The notes under the pieces: generated by a model
The model's database searches: none
What the model saw: only the letters and a program-made list of their open reading frames with translations
What the model was told of the DNA's origin: nothing
Made by a program: the position numbers and the translations under genes
Part shown: positions 1 through 9,012 of the stretch, piece after piece
Position numbering within the stretch: position 1 is the first letter of the stretch
How the letters are laid out: the number at the start of each line of letters is the position of its first letter
Source of the DNA: Aeromonas taiwanensis
GTDB lineage: Bacteria; Pseudomonadota; Gammaproteobacteria; Enterobacterales; Aeromonadaceae
Assembly (NCBI RefSeq): GCF_000820165.1
Contig: NZ_CDDD01000059.1
Location: 1 to 64,000, forward strand
Length of the DNA: 64,000 nt
Direction of reading: 5' to 3'

Positions 1-1126
1 CGCTCTGGGTGATGGCGGCCAGTGCCTCGGGCAGGTGGCGCACCCGCAGGGCGGGCTCGCGGCCGCCGCGGATGAGCTGCAGCGCCTGGGCGATGAACTC
101 CACCTCGCGAATACCGCCCGCCCCCAGCTTGATGTTGCCCTCCAGCCCCTTGCGCCGTACCTCGGCGGCGATCATCGCCTTCATCTGGCGCAGACCGTCG
201 ATGACCCCGAAGTCGATGTAGCGGCGAAACACGAAGGGGCGCAGCAGTTCGGTGAGGGCCTGGGCATGCTCGCACTGGGGCCCCAGCACCCGCGCCTTGA
301 CCATGGCGTAGCGCTCCCAGTTGCGACCGTGGTGCTGGTAGTAATCCTCCATGGCGGCGAAGGAGATGGCGAGCGGCCCGGCGTCGCCGAAGGGGCGCAG
401 CCGCATGTCGACCCGGAACACCTGGCCGTCGACCGTGCTCTGGTGCAGGGCATTGATGAGGCGCTGCCCCAGCTTGATGAAGAACTGCTGGTTCGCAAGC
501 TCCCGCCGCCCCCCGACCGTGTAGCCGTTCTCCGGGAAGGTGAAAATGAGGTCGATGTCCGATGAGAAGTTGAGCTCGCCGCCACCGAGCTTGCCCATGC
601 CGAGGATGAGCAGGGGCTGGGGGTTGCCGTCGCCGTCCACCGGGGTGCCGAGCTCGTTGCACTGTCTGGCGTAGAGCCAGTCACGGGCACCGCAGATCAG
701 GGCATCCGCCAGCCTGGTGAGATGGATGAAACTCTCCTCGACCTCGGACTCCCCGAGCAGCTCGCGCCAGGCGATCACCAGCATGCGACTGCGCCTGAAC
801 TGGCGCAGGTGGCGCTTGAGCGCCTCTTCATCCGCCACCCCGGCGAGCAGGGCTGCCAGATCCGGCTCGTAGGCGGGCCAGCGCTCGGGTCGATCCAGAT
901 CGCCGGAGGCGAGCAACGGTCCCAGCAACTCGGGCTGCTTGATAAGGGAATCGGCAACGAAGTCGGAGAGCGCGAGCAGGGTCATCAGGGTCTGTCTGGT
1001 CGCCTCTGGCAGCTCCCCATAGTCGGGGGCCAGGTCGAGCAGTCGCTGCCAGTGACGTTGGGCCTGCTCCTGCAGCAAGGGGGAAAGGGCGGAGAAAGAG
1101 GGAGAGTGCTGGGCCACGGTTGCCAT
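1..1126 (-). CDS. glnE: Glutamine synthetase adenylyltransferase/deadenylase GlnE, N-terminal part (runs off the window)
   Basis: GlnE adds and removes AMP on glutamine synthetase in response to PII, setting nitrogen assimilation. About 375 residues are visible; the gene continues past base 1, so the C-terminal adenylylating half is missing. The minus-strand frame is open from ATG at 1126 to the window edge. It contains the nucleotidyltransferase signature [20 protein letters not shown] near residues 176-198, with the metal-binding DID, and the later segment [13 protein letters not shown]. Both belong to the N-terminal adenylyl-removing domain. The ribosome site is poor (AAGG abuts the ATG), so the exact start is uncertain. 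No other in-frame start looks better. Confidence 0.93.
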   Translation of the reverse strand, partial: MATVAQHSPSFSALSPLLQEQAQRHWQRLLDLAPDYGELPEATRQTLMTLLALSDFVADSLIKQPELLGPLLASGDLDRPERWPAYEPDLAALLAGVADEEALKRHLRQFRRSRMLVIAWRELLGESEVEESFIHLTRLADALICGARDWLYARQCNELGTPVDGDGNPQPLLILGMGKLGGGELNFSSDIDLIFTFPENGYTVGGRRELANQQFFIKLGQRLINALHQSTVDGQVFRVDMRLRPFGDAGPLAISFAAMEDYYQHHGRNWERYAMVKARVLGPQCEHAQALTELLRPFVFRRYIDFGVIDGLRQMKAMIAAEVRRKGLEGNIKLGAGGIREVEFIAQALQLIRGGREPALRVRHLPEALAAITQS

Positions 1127-1179
1127 CCTTGTGGTTGACGGTCTGCAGAGTGAATAAAAAGCCGGTTGCCAATCTAGCA

Positions 1180-1217
1180 CTCCCGGGCACCGGCGTCACA
1201 GCACGGGTGTCCGGGAG
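1180..1217. repeat. Inverted repeat between glnE and the GNAT gene
   Basis: Two 12-base arms, CTCCCGGGCACC (1180-1191) and GGTGTCCGGGAG (1206-1217), pair with one mismatch around a 14-base loop. No T-run follows on either strand, so it is not a classical terminator. It lies just upstream of glnE and downstream of the acetyltransferase end on its other side. Confidence 0.45.
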
Positions 1218-1246
1218 GTGATCCGGATTCGAGATCCGGGTCGGGA

Positions 1247-1687
1247 TCAGGGGCGCAGGTAGATCTCGGGGTCGTAGATCTCCATCAGGCTGGCGGGGCT
1301 GCGAGGCGGCACGAAGCCGAAGCCGGCATAGAGGCCGTGGGCATCCGAGGTGGCGAGGGAGAGGCGGCGCAGCCCCTGCAGCTCGGGATGGGCCAGGATG
1401 GCCGCCACCAGGGTCTTGCTGTATCCCTGGCCGCGATGGTCGGGCAGCACGAAGACGTCGGCGAGATAGCCGAAAGTGGCCTTGTCTGTGATGACCCGGG
1501 CGAAGGCCACCTGCTGGCCGTCGAGGTAGCCGCCGAAGCAGAGGGAGTGGTTGATGGCCCTCTGCACCGTAGAGAGGGGGATGCCGAGGCACCAGTAAGC
1601 CTCTTTGCTGAGGAAATTGTGAATAAGGGGGACGTCGAGGCGTCCCTTGTCGTCGCTGATGTCCAGCCCGGGTTCTGTGCGCTGCAT
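1247..1687 (-). CDS. GNAT-family N-acetyltransferase
   Basis: A 146-residue acetyltransferase of the GNAT fold; the substrate cannot be told from sequence. The acetyl-CoA pyrophosphate loop is visible as LPDHRGQGYSKTL in the middle of the protein, followed by the C-terminal GLYAGFGF segment typical of GNAT beta-5/alpha-4. The start at 1687 is chosen because AAGGAG lies five bases upstream. An upstream in-frame ATG at 1708 and a longer frame to 1837 lack such a site and would run through the terminator at 1719-1738. The gene sits between the chemotaxis receptor and glnE on the same strand and is probably transcribed alone. Confidence 0.85.
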   Translation of the reverse strand: MQRTEPGLDISDDKGRLDVPLIHNFLSKEAYWCLGIPLSTVQRAINHSLCFGGYLDGQQVAFARVITDKATFGYLADVFVLPDHRGQGYSKTLVAAILAHPELQGLRRLSLATSDAHGLYAGFGFVPPRSPASLMEIYDPEIYLRP

Positions 1688-1718
1688 CCTGGCTCCTTGC
1701 CGTGGCATGAAAATGAGA

Positions 1719-1738
1719 AAGGCCCCTTGCGGGGCCTT
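1719..1738 (-). terminator. Intrinsic terminator after the chemotaxis receptor gene
   Basis: AAGGCCCC-TTGC-GGGGCCTT forms a perfect 8-bp stem. Reading on the minus strand it is followed by a T-rich stretch, and it lies 28 bases past the stop of the receptor gene. Confidence 0.8.
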
Positions 1739-1766
1739 CCAGTCTAATCGGATTGCCAGGTGAAAG

Positions 1767-3017
1767 TCAGGCCAGCTTGAAAGCCTGGATATGCTCGTCC
1801 AGGGTCTGGCTGTGGCGCTCCACCAGTTCGGAAGCATCCTTGAGCTCGCGCAGCACCACCACAGAGCCTTCCACCACCTGCTTGACCTGCTCCAGGTTGG
1901 CGTTCATCTCCTCGGCGACCGAGCTCTGCTGCTCGGAGGCGGCGGCGATCTGGCGGTTCATGTCGGCCACCCCCTGGACGCGCTGGACTATGGTGGCGAG
2001 CTGATCCCCGGCCTGGGTCACCTGCTCCACCCCCTTGTCCGCCTGCTGCACACTTTCGGCCATCAGGCCGACGGCCTGGCGGGCGTTGCCCTGCAGCTGC
2101 TCAATCATCTTCTGGATCTCGACGGTGGCGGCCTGGGCGCGGTTCGCGAGTTCGCGCACCTCGGAGGCCACCACGGCGAAGCCGCGGCCCGCCTCGCCGG
2201 CGCGGGCGGCCTCGATGGCGGCGTTCAGGGCCAGCAGGTTGGTCTGCTCGGAGATGCTGCGGATGGTGTCCACCACGGAGCCGATGCGATCGACCCCGTG
2301 CTCCACCTCGTTGACCACGGTGGAGGAGCGCTGGATGTTGCCGGAGAGGGTATCGATGGTGTTGACGGTGGCGGCGACGCAGCGGCTCCCCTCCTCGGCC
2401 AGGGCGCTGGCGTCGGCGGTGGCGTGGGAGGCCTGCTCCGCGTGGGCGGCTACCTCGCGAATGGCGCCCACCATCTGGCTCATGGCGCTGGCGAGCTGTT
2501 CAATCTGGGTGAACTCCTCGTTGATCGCCTCGTTTGCCTCCTCCATGCAGAGGGTCACCTGGGAGGCGATGTCGTTGAGCTCCTTGCAGGCGACGCGCTG
2601 GGTGCCGAACACCTCCTTGAGGTTTTCCTGGGAGTGGGCGACCGCCTTGGCGATGTCGCCGAATTCGTCCCGGGACTTGAGCAGCACGCTGTGGCTGAGA
2701 TCCTTGCGGGCGAAGCGTTCAAGCAGCCCCACCAGGTAGTGCACCTGCTTGACCATGAGACGGGAGCCGGTGAGCAGCAGTACCACGAAGATGATCCCCA
2801 TCAGGGCCGTCTCCATCAGGCCGGTCCAGAGCAGGCGATCGGCGATGGCGTTGGCCATGGTGGCGTCTATGCCCTCGCTGAGCAGGGTGGCCTCCAGATT
2901 GCTCGCATCGAACCAGAGTTTGGCCAGTAACAGCAGGGTGCTGAACACCATGAGCAGCACCACCTTGGGTACCAGCCGGATGTTGCTCATATGCCGTTCC
3001 AGCGAGTTCAACTGCAT
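1767..3017 (-). CDS. Methyl-accepting chemotaxis protein
   Basis: An inner-membrane chemoreceptor of 416 residues that would signal to CheW/CheA. Two membrane segments lie near residues 16-36 and 65-87. They enclose only about 28 periplasmic residues, too few for a classical ligand-binding domain, so the signal may be sensed in the membrane or cytoplasm. A HAMP region follows, then a long coiled-coil signalling domain. Its conserved hairpin tip [18 protein letters not shown] is near residue 250. Start 3017 is chosen for AAGGAG seven bases upstream; the frame stays open to 3104 without a better site. The gene is divergent from the K+ channel-like gene and ends in its own terminator. Confidence 0.93.
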   Translation of the reverse strand: MQLNSLERHMSNIRLVPKVVLLMVFSTLLLLAKLWFDASNLEATLLSEGIDATMANAIADRLLWTGLMETALMGIIFVVLLLTGSRLMVKQVHYLVGLLERFARKDLSHSVLLKSRDEFGDIAKAVAHSQENLKEVFGTQRVACKELNDIASQVTLCMEEANEAINEEFTQIEQLASAMSQMVGAIREVAAHAEQASHATADASALAEEGSRCVAATVNTIDTLSGNIQRSSTVVNEVEHGVDRIGSVVDTIRSISEQTNLLALNAAIEAARAGEAGRGFAVVASEVRELANRAQAATVEIQKMIEQLQGNARQAVGLMAESVQQADKGVEQVTQAGDQLATIVQRVQGVADMNRQIAAASEQQSSVAEEMNANLEQVKQVVEGSVVVLRELKDASELVERHSQTLDEHIQAFKLA

Positions 3018-3096
3018 AATCTCTCTCCTTTCAACGTCCATTTTTCCTTTGTCGTCATGACTATCGGCATTATCTTCCCTTTTATTAATTGGAACC

Positions 3097-3870
3097 GTGT
3101 TCAAAGTTGGAAAATGTATGCGACATCACTTAACGCATTTGCGTACCATGGATCTGCTGATGGCCTTCCTGTCGGTCATCTCCGTTGGCCTGGTGGCAGC
3201 CCGCTGGCTGGGGCACGGTGAGCTGAGCCCGCAGACCCTGCAACTCTTCTATGACGTCGACAGTCTGATCTGCTACTTCTTCCTGGCCCATTTCGCCTAC
3301 GGCTGGGTGCGGGCCACCAACAAGATGGCCTTCCTCAAATCGAACTGGTTTTATCTGCCGGGCAGCCTGCCCATGGTGGAGCCCCTGCGATGGGCGCGGC
3401 TCATCCAGCTGTGGCGTGTCTACCAGTTGCTGCGGGATCGGCCGGATCTGCTCGGCATGTTCCGTCGGGAACGCAACGAGACCACCCTCTCCGGCATCCT
3501 CTTCCTGTTCTTCCTGCTGCTGGGGGTGGGCTCGGGTGCCATGTACTGGCTCGAGACCGGCCAGCCCGGCAGCCAGATCCAGACCCCCTACGATGCGTTC
3601 TGGTGGACACTCGTGACCCTCTCCACCGTGGGGTACGGGGATCTGGTGCCCAAGACCGAGGAGGGGCGCTTCGTGGCCAGCCTGCTGATCCTGTTCGGGG
3701 TGGGGCTGTTCGGCGCCCTCAGCGGTTTCATGGCCAGCCTGTTCGTGCATCCCGGCAAGACCAACGACGACACCGCCGTGTGGCGACGCCAGCAGAGCGA
3801 GCAGCAGGCCCAGCTGCTGGAGGAGCTGAAGGCCCTGCGGGCCGAGGTGAAGGCGCTGCAACAGAAGTAG
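3097..3870 (+). CDS. Potassium channel-like membrane protein with TVGYGD filter
   Basis: A 257-residue (GTG start) or 250-residue (ATG 3118) ion-channel protein. The selectivity filter TVGYGD is present near residue 180, between a pore helix ([12 protein letters not shown]) and a last membrane helix. Two hydrophobic segments near the N-terminus and one before the pore suggest four membrane helices, fewer than the six of a full voltage-gated channel. The C-terminus is a short charged coiled coil ([20 protein letters not shown]) that could hold a tetramer together. Neither start has a strong ribosome site. It is divergent from the chemoreceptor, with about 80 bases shared. Potassium selectivity follows from the filter; gating is unknown. 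Confidence 0.85.
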   Translation: MFKVGKCMRHHLTHLRTMDLLMAFLSVISVGLVAARWLGHGELSPQTLQLFYDVDSLICYFFLAHFAYGWVRATNKMAFLKSNWFYLPGSLPMVEPLRWARLIQLWRVYQLLRDRPDLLGMFRRERNETTLSGILFLFFLLLGVGSGAMYWLETGQPGSQIQTPYDAFWWTLVTLSTVGYGDLVPKTEEGRFVASLLILFGVGLFGALSGFMASLFVHPGKTNDDTAVWRRQQSEQQAQLLEELKALRAEVKALQQK

Positions 3871-4023
3871 CCTGCGGCGTCTGGAATGGTCGCGTGGCCG
3901 ACGGACGATGCTGCGAGCGGGCTCTCACTCGGGGGGATGGCGTTTTTCTTTGCTTGTCCTTTGACCCGCTGGCGGCTTAACATTCGGCCTGCAACCTCAT
4001 CCAACGAAGAGAATCGACCGACC

Positions 4024-4629
4024 ATGCGCGCCCTTCTCGGGATCCTCATCTGTCTGTGTGCCCAACAGGCACTGGCCGATACCCGTTATGTCTCAGACAA
4101 CATCTTTACCTATATCCACAACGGTCCTGGCACCCAGTACCGGATCCTCGGCAGCGTCAAGGCCGGCGAGCCGCTGGAGGTCAAGGCGGTGAACCAGGAG
4201 GCCGGCTTCACCCAGGTGGTGGACGGTCGTGGCCGTGAAGGCTGGATCAAGAACAGCGAGCTGCAGGGTGATATCAGCCTGCGCGAGCGCCTGCCCCAGA
4301 TCGAGAAGGAGCTGGAGGAGGCCAAGGCCAGGTTGCTGAACCTCAACGGTGACAACGAGCGCCGTTTCGCCGAGAAGGATGGCAAGATCGCCGAACAGAG
4401 CCAGGAGATCACCAACCTGAAGGCTCAGCTGGCCAGCCAGAGCGAGGAGATGGGCAACCTGAAAGAGCAGAACGACGCCCTGACCCAGAGCTACGACAAC
4501 CGGGAGCACGACATGCAGATGGACTGGTTCATCCGTGGTGGTGCCATGGTGGGTGGCGGCATCCTGCTCGGTATCCTGTTGCCGATGCTGCCCCGTCGCC
4601 GCAAGAGCAGCGAACGCTGGATGAACTGA
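4024..4629 (+). CDS. ygiM: SH3b-domain membrane protein YgiM (TIGR04211 type)
   Basis: A 201-residue exported protein of the YgiM family, whose function is not established. A signal peptide (residues 1-18, ending ALA) is followed by a bacterial SH3 domain (about 20-85), a coiled-coil stretch with repeated E/K/Q/L heptads (about 90-160), and a C-terminal membrane helix near 167-188 with the basic tail RRRK. This layout matches the family exactly. Start 4024 is chosen because it begins the signal peptide; the frame upstream is open but not protein-like. The gene ends at a terminator 26 bases downstream and is probably monocistronic. Confidence 0.88.
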   Translation: MRALLGILICLCAQQALADTRYVSDNIFTYIHNGPGTQYRILGSVKAGEPLEVKAVNQEAGFTQVVDGRGREGWIKNSELQGDISLRERLPQIEKELEEAKARLLNLNGDNERRFAEKDGKIAEQSQEITNLKAQLASQSEEMGNLKEQNDALTQSYDNREHDMQMDWFIRGGAMVGGGILLGILLPMLPRRRKSSERWMN

Positions 4630-4654
4630 TCGCCCCGGCGGTCACAACGAAAAG

Positions 4655-4677
4655 GGTCGCCAATGGCGGCCTTTTTT
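4655..4677 (+). terminator. Terminator after ygiM
   Basis: A stem GGTCGCC/GGCGGCC (one G-T pair) with an AAT loop is followed by six T residues. Confidence 0.85.
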
Positions 4678-4781
4678 CATGGGCAATCCGACCCGCCCGG
4701 GGTCGCCATGCCGCCTCATCGGTGTAAGATGGGCTCACTTGTCCGTGTCTGGCACGTCTTCTCAACAAGAGCTCTCATCTT

Positions 4782-5561
4782 ATGTCATCGACCGAACAGG
4801 CCTTCTGGTTCGTGCTGGGGGGCGATCACCTCGTCCTGCTGGATGAACAGGGGCGCATTCCACAGGGCCCCAAGGCCTGCCTGCCAGCCGAGCTGCACGC
4901 CACTGCATTCGAACATTTCGACCAGTGGGGCGATCTGCCCTGCTACCTGCTGGATCTGGGGGAGGGCGCCGACACCGTGGCCACGTCGCCCCTGCGCCAG
5001 CTGATGGTGGCGGGGGATGAAGAGGGCTTTCGCCTCGCCGGCCGCGCCTGGCAGCTCGCCACCTTCCGTCGCACCCATCGCTTCTGCGGCGAGTGCGGGG
5101 CCCCCATGACCCCGAAGGCGGGGGAGTGGGCGCAAGGGTGTCGCCAAGGCCACCTGGTCTATCCGCGCATCTCCCCCTGCATCATAGTCGCGGTGCGCAA
5201 GGGGCCGGCCATCCTGCTGGCTGCCCATCGCCGTCACTATCAGGCCGAGGATCCCATGTATACCGTGCTGGCGGGCTTCGTGGAGGCGGGGGAGAACCTG
5301 GAGCAGTGCGTGGCGCGGGAGGTGTTCGAGGAGAGCGGCATCCGGGTGACCAATGTGCGCTACGTGGCGAGCCAGCCCTGGCCCTTCCCTCACAGCCTGA
5401 TGATGGGCTTCACCGCCGACTACGAGAGCGGCGAGATCCGGGTGCAGGACGAAGAGCTGGTGGCGGCCGATTTCTTCGAGGCTGGTGCGCTGCCACGGCT
5501 GCCGCCCCACGGTACCATAGCGCGCCGGCTTATCGAGCAGTGTCTCGCCGACGTGGGCTGA
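4782..5561 (+). CDS. nudC: NADH pyrophosphatase / NAD-cap RNA hydrolase NudC
   Basis: NudC cleaves NADH and removes 5'-NAD caps from RNA. The 259-residue protein shows the Nudix box GFVEAGENLEQCVAREVFEESG (165-186) with the catalytic E178-E183 region. Downstream lies the family-specific SQPWPFPHS motif (197-205). The preceding zinc ribbon has Cys102, Cys105 and Cys120. The expected fourth Cys, three residues after the third, is absent, and a His lies at 124 instead. The gene is preceded by about 100 bases after the ygiM terminator and is probably transcribed alone. The family assignment is firm; only the zinc site is atypical. Confidence 0.95.
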   Translation: MSSTEQAFWFVLGGDHLVLLDEQGRIPQGPKACLPAELHATAFEHFDQWGDLPCYLLDLGEGADTVATSPLRQLMVAGDEEGFRLAGRAWQLATFRRTHRFCGECGAPMTPKAGEWAQGCRQGHLVYPRISPCIIVAVRKGPAILLAAHRRHYQAEDPMYTVLAGFVEAGENLEQCVAREVFEESGIRVTNVRYVASQPWPFPHSLMMGFTADYESGEIRVQDEELVAADFFEAGALPRLPPHGTIARRLIEQCLADVG

Positions 5562-5586
5562 CGGCCCTCAGACCTGCAGGAAAAGC

Positions 5587-5606
5587 GGGGCGCTTGTATG
5601 CGCCCC
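5587..5606 (+). terminator. Hairpin after nudC, possible terminator
   Basis: GGGGCGC/GCGCCCC forms a 7-bp stem with a 6-base loop, 26 bases after the nudC stop. The T-run is weak. A second hairpin (CGGCCCAA 5627-5634 with TTGGGCCG 5643-5650) follows. Confidence 0.45.
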
Positions 5607-5690
5607 CTCACATCTTTGTACTCGGACGGCCCAACGGCACCTTTGGGCCGCCCTCAGCCTTGCACAAAGTGGTATCATGTCCGCCATTTT

Positions 5691-5720
5691 ATGCGTGAGA
5701 TGAGTCAGGAACTGGGATGA
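5691..5720 (+). CDS. Mini-ORF overlapping the hemE start
   Basis: A nine-codon frame beginning MREMSQ ends with TGA inside ATGA at 5717-5720, where hemE starts. No convincing ribosome site precedes it. It may couple translation to hemE or be chance; its first four residues loosely resemble the start of HemE (MKEL). Confidence 0.2.
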   Translation: MREMSQELG

Positions 5721-6784
5721 AAGAGCTGAAGAACGATCGATACCTGCGCGCCCTGCTGCGCCAGGATGTGGACATGACCCCGGTGTGGATGATGCGTCAG
5801 GCTGGCCGCTACCTGCCGGAATACAAGGCGACCCGCGCCGTCGCAGGGGACTTCATGTCCCTGTGCCGCAACGCCGAGCTGGCCTGTGAAGTCACCCTGC
5901 AGCCCCTGCGCCGCTACCCGCTCGATGCCGCCATTCTCTTCTCCGACATCCTCACCGTGCCCGATGCCATGGGCCTGGGCCTCTACTTCGAGCACGGGGA
6001 AGGCCCGCGCTTCGAGCGCCCCATCCAGTCCATGGCCGACGTGCAGGCCCTGCCTGTGCCGGATCCGGAAGACGAACTCGGCTACGTGATGAACGCGGTG
6101 CGCACCATCCGCCGCGAGCTCAAGGGTGAAGTGCCGCTCATCGGCTTCTCAGGCAGTCCCTGGACCCTGGCCACCTACATGGTGGAAGGGGGCAGCTCCA
6201 AGGCGTTCACCAAGATCAAGCAGATGATGTACGCCGAGCCCATGACCCTGCACCTGCTGCTCGACAAGCTGGCGGACAGCGTCATCGCCTATCTCAACGC
6301 CCAGATCAGGGCGGGTGCCCAGGCGGTCATGGTGTTCGACACCTGGGGCGGCGTGCTCACCCCGCGTGACTACCGCGACTTCTCCCTGCAGTACATGCAC
6401 AAGATCGTCGACGGCCTCATCCGCGAGCACGACGGTCGCCGCGTGCCGGTCACCCTGTTCACCAAGAACGGTGGCCAGTGGCTGGAGCAGATCGCCGCCA
6501 CCGGTTGCGATGCGCTGGGTCTGGACTGGACCACCGACATCGCGGACGCCAAGCGCCGGGTCGGTGACAAGGTGGCGCTGCAGGGCAACATGGACCCTTC
6601 CATGCTCTACGCCGCCCCCGAGCGTATCCGCGAGGAGGTCGCCTCCATCCTGGCCGGGTTCGGTCATGGCAACGGTCACGTCTTCAACCTGGGTCACGGC
6701 ATTCATCAGGACGTGAACCCGGAGCACGCCGGCGTCTTCGTCAACGCGGTACACGAGCTGTCGGCGCAGTACCATGGTCGCTGA
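5717..6784 (+). CDS. hemE: Uroporphyrinogen decarboxylase
   Basis: Cytosolic haem-pathway enzyme converting uroporphyrinogen III to coproporphyrinogen III by four decarboxylations. At 355 residues it is full length. The N-terminal signature [15 protein letters not shown] (about residues 22-36) carries the active-site arginines. The second signature [13 protein letters not shown] is at about 142-154, and [13 protein letters not shown] near the C-terminus is also typical. The start is supported by alignment with the family and by the nearby GGGATG context. The gene is followed within 21 bases by a UUCG-loop terminator, so it is likely expressed by itself. Confidence 0.97.
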   Translation: MKELKNDRYLRALLRQDVDMTPVWMMRQAGRYLPEYKATRAVAGDFMSLCRNAELACEVTLQPLRRYPLDAAILFSDILTVPDAMGLGLYFEHGEGPRFERPIQSMADVQALPVPDPEDELGYVMNAVRTIRRELKGEVPLIGFSGSPWTLATYMVEGGSSKAFTKIKQMMYAEPMTLHLLLDKLADSVIAYLNAQIRAGAQAVMVFDTWGGVLTPRDYRDFSLQYMHKIVDGLIREHDGRRVPVTLFTKNGGQWLEQIAATGCDALGLDWTTDIADAKRRVGDKVALQGNMDPSMLYAAPERIREEVASILAGFGHGNGHVFNLGHGIHQDVNPEHAGVFVNAVHELSAQYHGR

Positions 6785-6804
6785 GCGCGGCAAACAGTGC
6801 AGTG

Positions 6805-6826
6805 AACGGGGCCTTCGGGCCCCGTT
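6805..6826 (+). terminator. Terminator after hemE
   Basis: AACGGGGCC and GGCCCCGTT pair around a TTCG tetraloop, followed by TCGTT. The loop and stem are typical of a strong intrinsic terminator, although the T-run is interrupted. Confidence 0.8.
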
Positions 6827-6959
6827 TCGTTGCCGGCGGGGCTGCATCCCGGCCATCGCTCGGGTTACACTGCACCACCATGGAACACCGTCACGGACGG
6901 GCTGGGCGAGCGCGCCTGCCCACCGGATGATGGCGTCGCTGAACAGGGCAGGAGGCAGG

Positions 6960-7889
6960 ATGGGCAAGAGTACGTGGGATTGGGGCATCGACCTTGGCGG
7001 GACCAAGTGCGAGTGCGTGGTGCTGGACGGCGACGAGGTGTTGCTGCGCCATCGCATCCCGACCGAACGTGCCGGCGGTTATGACCACATCATCGGCCAG
7101 ATTGCCAGGCTGGTGGACGAGTGCGCCGAGCGGCTCGGCCAGCGCCCTGCCGTCATCGGCATGGGGACGCCGGGGGCGCGGGATCCGCAAACCGGCCTGA
7201 TGAAGAACTGCAACACCACCGAGCTCAACGGCAAGCCGCTCAAGGAAGATCTGGAGCGCCGGCTCGGCGTGCCCGTGCTGATCGCCAACGACGCCAACTG
7301 CTTTGCCCTGGCGGAAACCCACCTGGGGGCGGTGCGTCAGCACCATCCCGATGCCAAGGTGGTGTTCGGCATCATCATGGGCACCGGGGTGGGGGCCGGC
7401 ATCGTCATCAACGGCCAGATCCTCAACGGTCACCACGGCATCGCCGGCGAGTGGGGGCACAATGTGCTCTCGCCGGATGGTCCCGAGTGCTACTGCGGCA
7501 AGCGCGGCTGTGTCGAGACCATGATCAGCGGCCCGGCTCTGGAGGCCTGGTACGAGGCCAAGACCAAGCGCCGCCTCTCACTCGCCCAGATTGTGGCAGC
7601 CACGGCCCACGATCACGTCGCCAGGCTCACCATAGACAGGTTGCACCTGCTGTTCGGCCAGGCGCTCGCGAACGTGGTCAACATCCTCGATCCGGACGTC
7701 ATCGTCATCGGCGGCGGGGTGGGCAATGTGCAGAGCCTCTACAGTGCCGGCCGCCAGACCGTGCTGCCATTTCTCTTCAATCCCCGTTTCGCCACCTCCC
7801 TCATCGCGCCTGCGCTGGGGGACAGTGCCGGGGTGTTCGGGGCCGCGCTGCTGGCACGCGGCGTCTTCCGGGAAGCGCTGCTCTCGTGA
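6960..7889 (+). CDS. ROK-family sugar kinase, fructokinase (Mak)-like
   Basis: A 309-residue cytosolic sugar kinase of the ROK family. The ATP phosphate motif is GIDLGGTK near the start. The catalytic base is within NDANCFALAE, preceded by the sugar loop around NCNTTELNG. The zinc-binding motif CYCGKRGCVE follows GEWGHN. Overall sequence resembles E. coli Mak (manno/fructokinase) more than NagK, but the sugar is an inference. Start 6960 is chosen because AGGAGG lies five bases upstream; a longer open frame reaches back into hemE but is not protein-like. It is 49 bases ahead of epd and may be co-transcribed with it. Confidence 0.88.
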   Translation: MGKSTWDWGIDLGGTKCECVVLDGDEVLLRHRIPTERAGGYDHIIGQIARLVDECAERLGQRPAVIGMGTPGARDPQTGLMKNCNTTELNGKPLKEDLERRLGVPVLIANDANCFALAETHLGAVRQHHPDAKVVFGIIMGTGVGAGIVINGQILNGHHGIAGEWGHNVLSPDGPECYCGKRGCVETMISGPALEAWYEAKTKRRLSLAQIVAATAHDHVARLTIDRLHLLFGQALANVVNILDPDVIVIGGGVGNVQSLYSAGRQTVLPFLFNPRFATSLIAPALGDSAGVFGAALLARGVFREALLS

Positions 7890-7938
7890 GCCGCCCATCC
7901 GTTCATCCCTCAGTCGCAGGTAAGGATACAGAACTTTC

Positions 7939-8949
7939 ATGATCAAGATTGCCATCAACGGGTACGGCCGCATCGGCCGCAACGTGCTGCGGGCCCTCTA
8001 CGAGAGCGGACGCGACAAACAGATCAAGATAGTCGCCATCAACGAGCTGGCGGCGCCGGAGGCCATGGTGCACCTCACCCGCTTCGACACCAGTCACGGT
8101 CGCTTCCGCTACCCGGTTCAACTGGCGGGCAGCAGCATGCTGGTGGGGGAGGACCTCATCGCCCTGTTTGCCGAGAAGGATCCGTCCAGGCTGCCCTGGC
8201 GGGCGCTGGGGGTGGACGTGGTGCTGGATTGCACCGGCGTGTTCGGTTCGCGCGCCGATGCCGAGCTGCATCTGGGAGCGGGGGCGGGCAAGGTGCTCTT
8301 CTCCCATCCGGCCGATGCGGATGTGGACGCCACCATCGTCTACGGGGTCAATCATCAGGTGCTGACGGGACGGGAGCGGATCGTCTCGAACGCCTCCTGT
8401 ACCACCAACTGCGTGGTCCCCGTCATAGAAACATTGCATCGAGAATTCGAAATAAATTGTGGTACTATTACGACAATTCATTCGGCCATGCATGACCAGC
8501 AAGTCATCGATGCCTATCACGGCGACTTGCGTCGAACCCGGGCCGCCAGCCAGTCCATCATCCCGGTGGATACCAAGCTGGCCAAGGGGTTGGAGCGGAT
8601 TCTGCCGCACTTTGCCGGCAAGTTCGAGGCGATCGCGGTGCGGGTACCTACCATCAATGTAACCGCCATGGATCTGAGCATTACTGTTCGTAAAAAAGTG
8701 ACAGTTAGTGACGTAAATCAAGCCCTGCAACGGGCATCCAGAGGTACATTACACGGTATTCTGGACTACACGGAAGAGCCACTGGTCTCCGTAGACTTTA
8801 ATCATGATGCACACTCCTGCATCATTGATGGTACCCAGACCCGGGTCAGCGATGCCAACCTCGTCAAGATGTTGATGTGGTGCGATAACGAATGGGGCTT
8901 CGCCAACCGGATGCTGGATACCACCCGGGCCATGATGGCCGCAGGCTGA
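7939..8949 (+). CDS. epd: Erythrose-4-phosphate dehydrogenase
   Basis: Oxidises D-erythrose 4-phosphate to 4-phosphoerythronate with NAD, the entry to DXP-dependent PLP synthesis. It is a paralogue of GAPDH. The 336-residue protein has the nucleotide-binding start [14 protein letters not shown] and the active site SNASCTTNC with Cys154. It is called Epd rather than GapA from its sequence features and its place at the head of epd-pgk-fbaA, a conserved gammaproteobacterial order. Two stretches (about 8425-8500 and 8640-8830) are clearly richer in A/T and use codons such as TTA, GTA, CGT and AAA that the rest of the gene avoids. Confidence 0.92.
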   Translation: MIKIAINGYGRIGRNVLRALYESGRDKQIKIVAINELAAPEAMVHLTRFDTSHGRFRYPVQLAGSSMLVGEDLIALFAEKDPSRLPWRALGVDVVLDCTGVFGSRADAELHLGAGAGKVLFSHPADADVDATIVYGVNHQVLTGRERIVSNASCTTNCVVPVIETLHREFEINCGTITTIHSAMHDQQVIDAYHGDLRRTRAASQSIIPVDTKLAKGLERILPHFAGKFEAIAVRVPTINVTAMDLSITVRKKVTVSDVNQALQRASRGTLHGILDYTEEPLVSVDFNHDAHSCIIDGTQTRVSDANLVKMLMWCDNEWGFANRMLDTTRAMMAAG

Positions 8950-9012
8950 GAGCCTGCACGGGTGCAAGGTTACTGTTTTTTTAACATTACCTGAAAATAT
9001 AGAGGACTGAAT

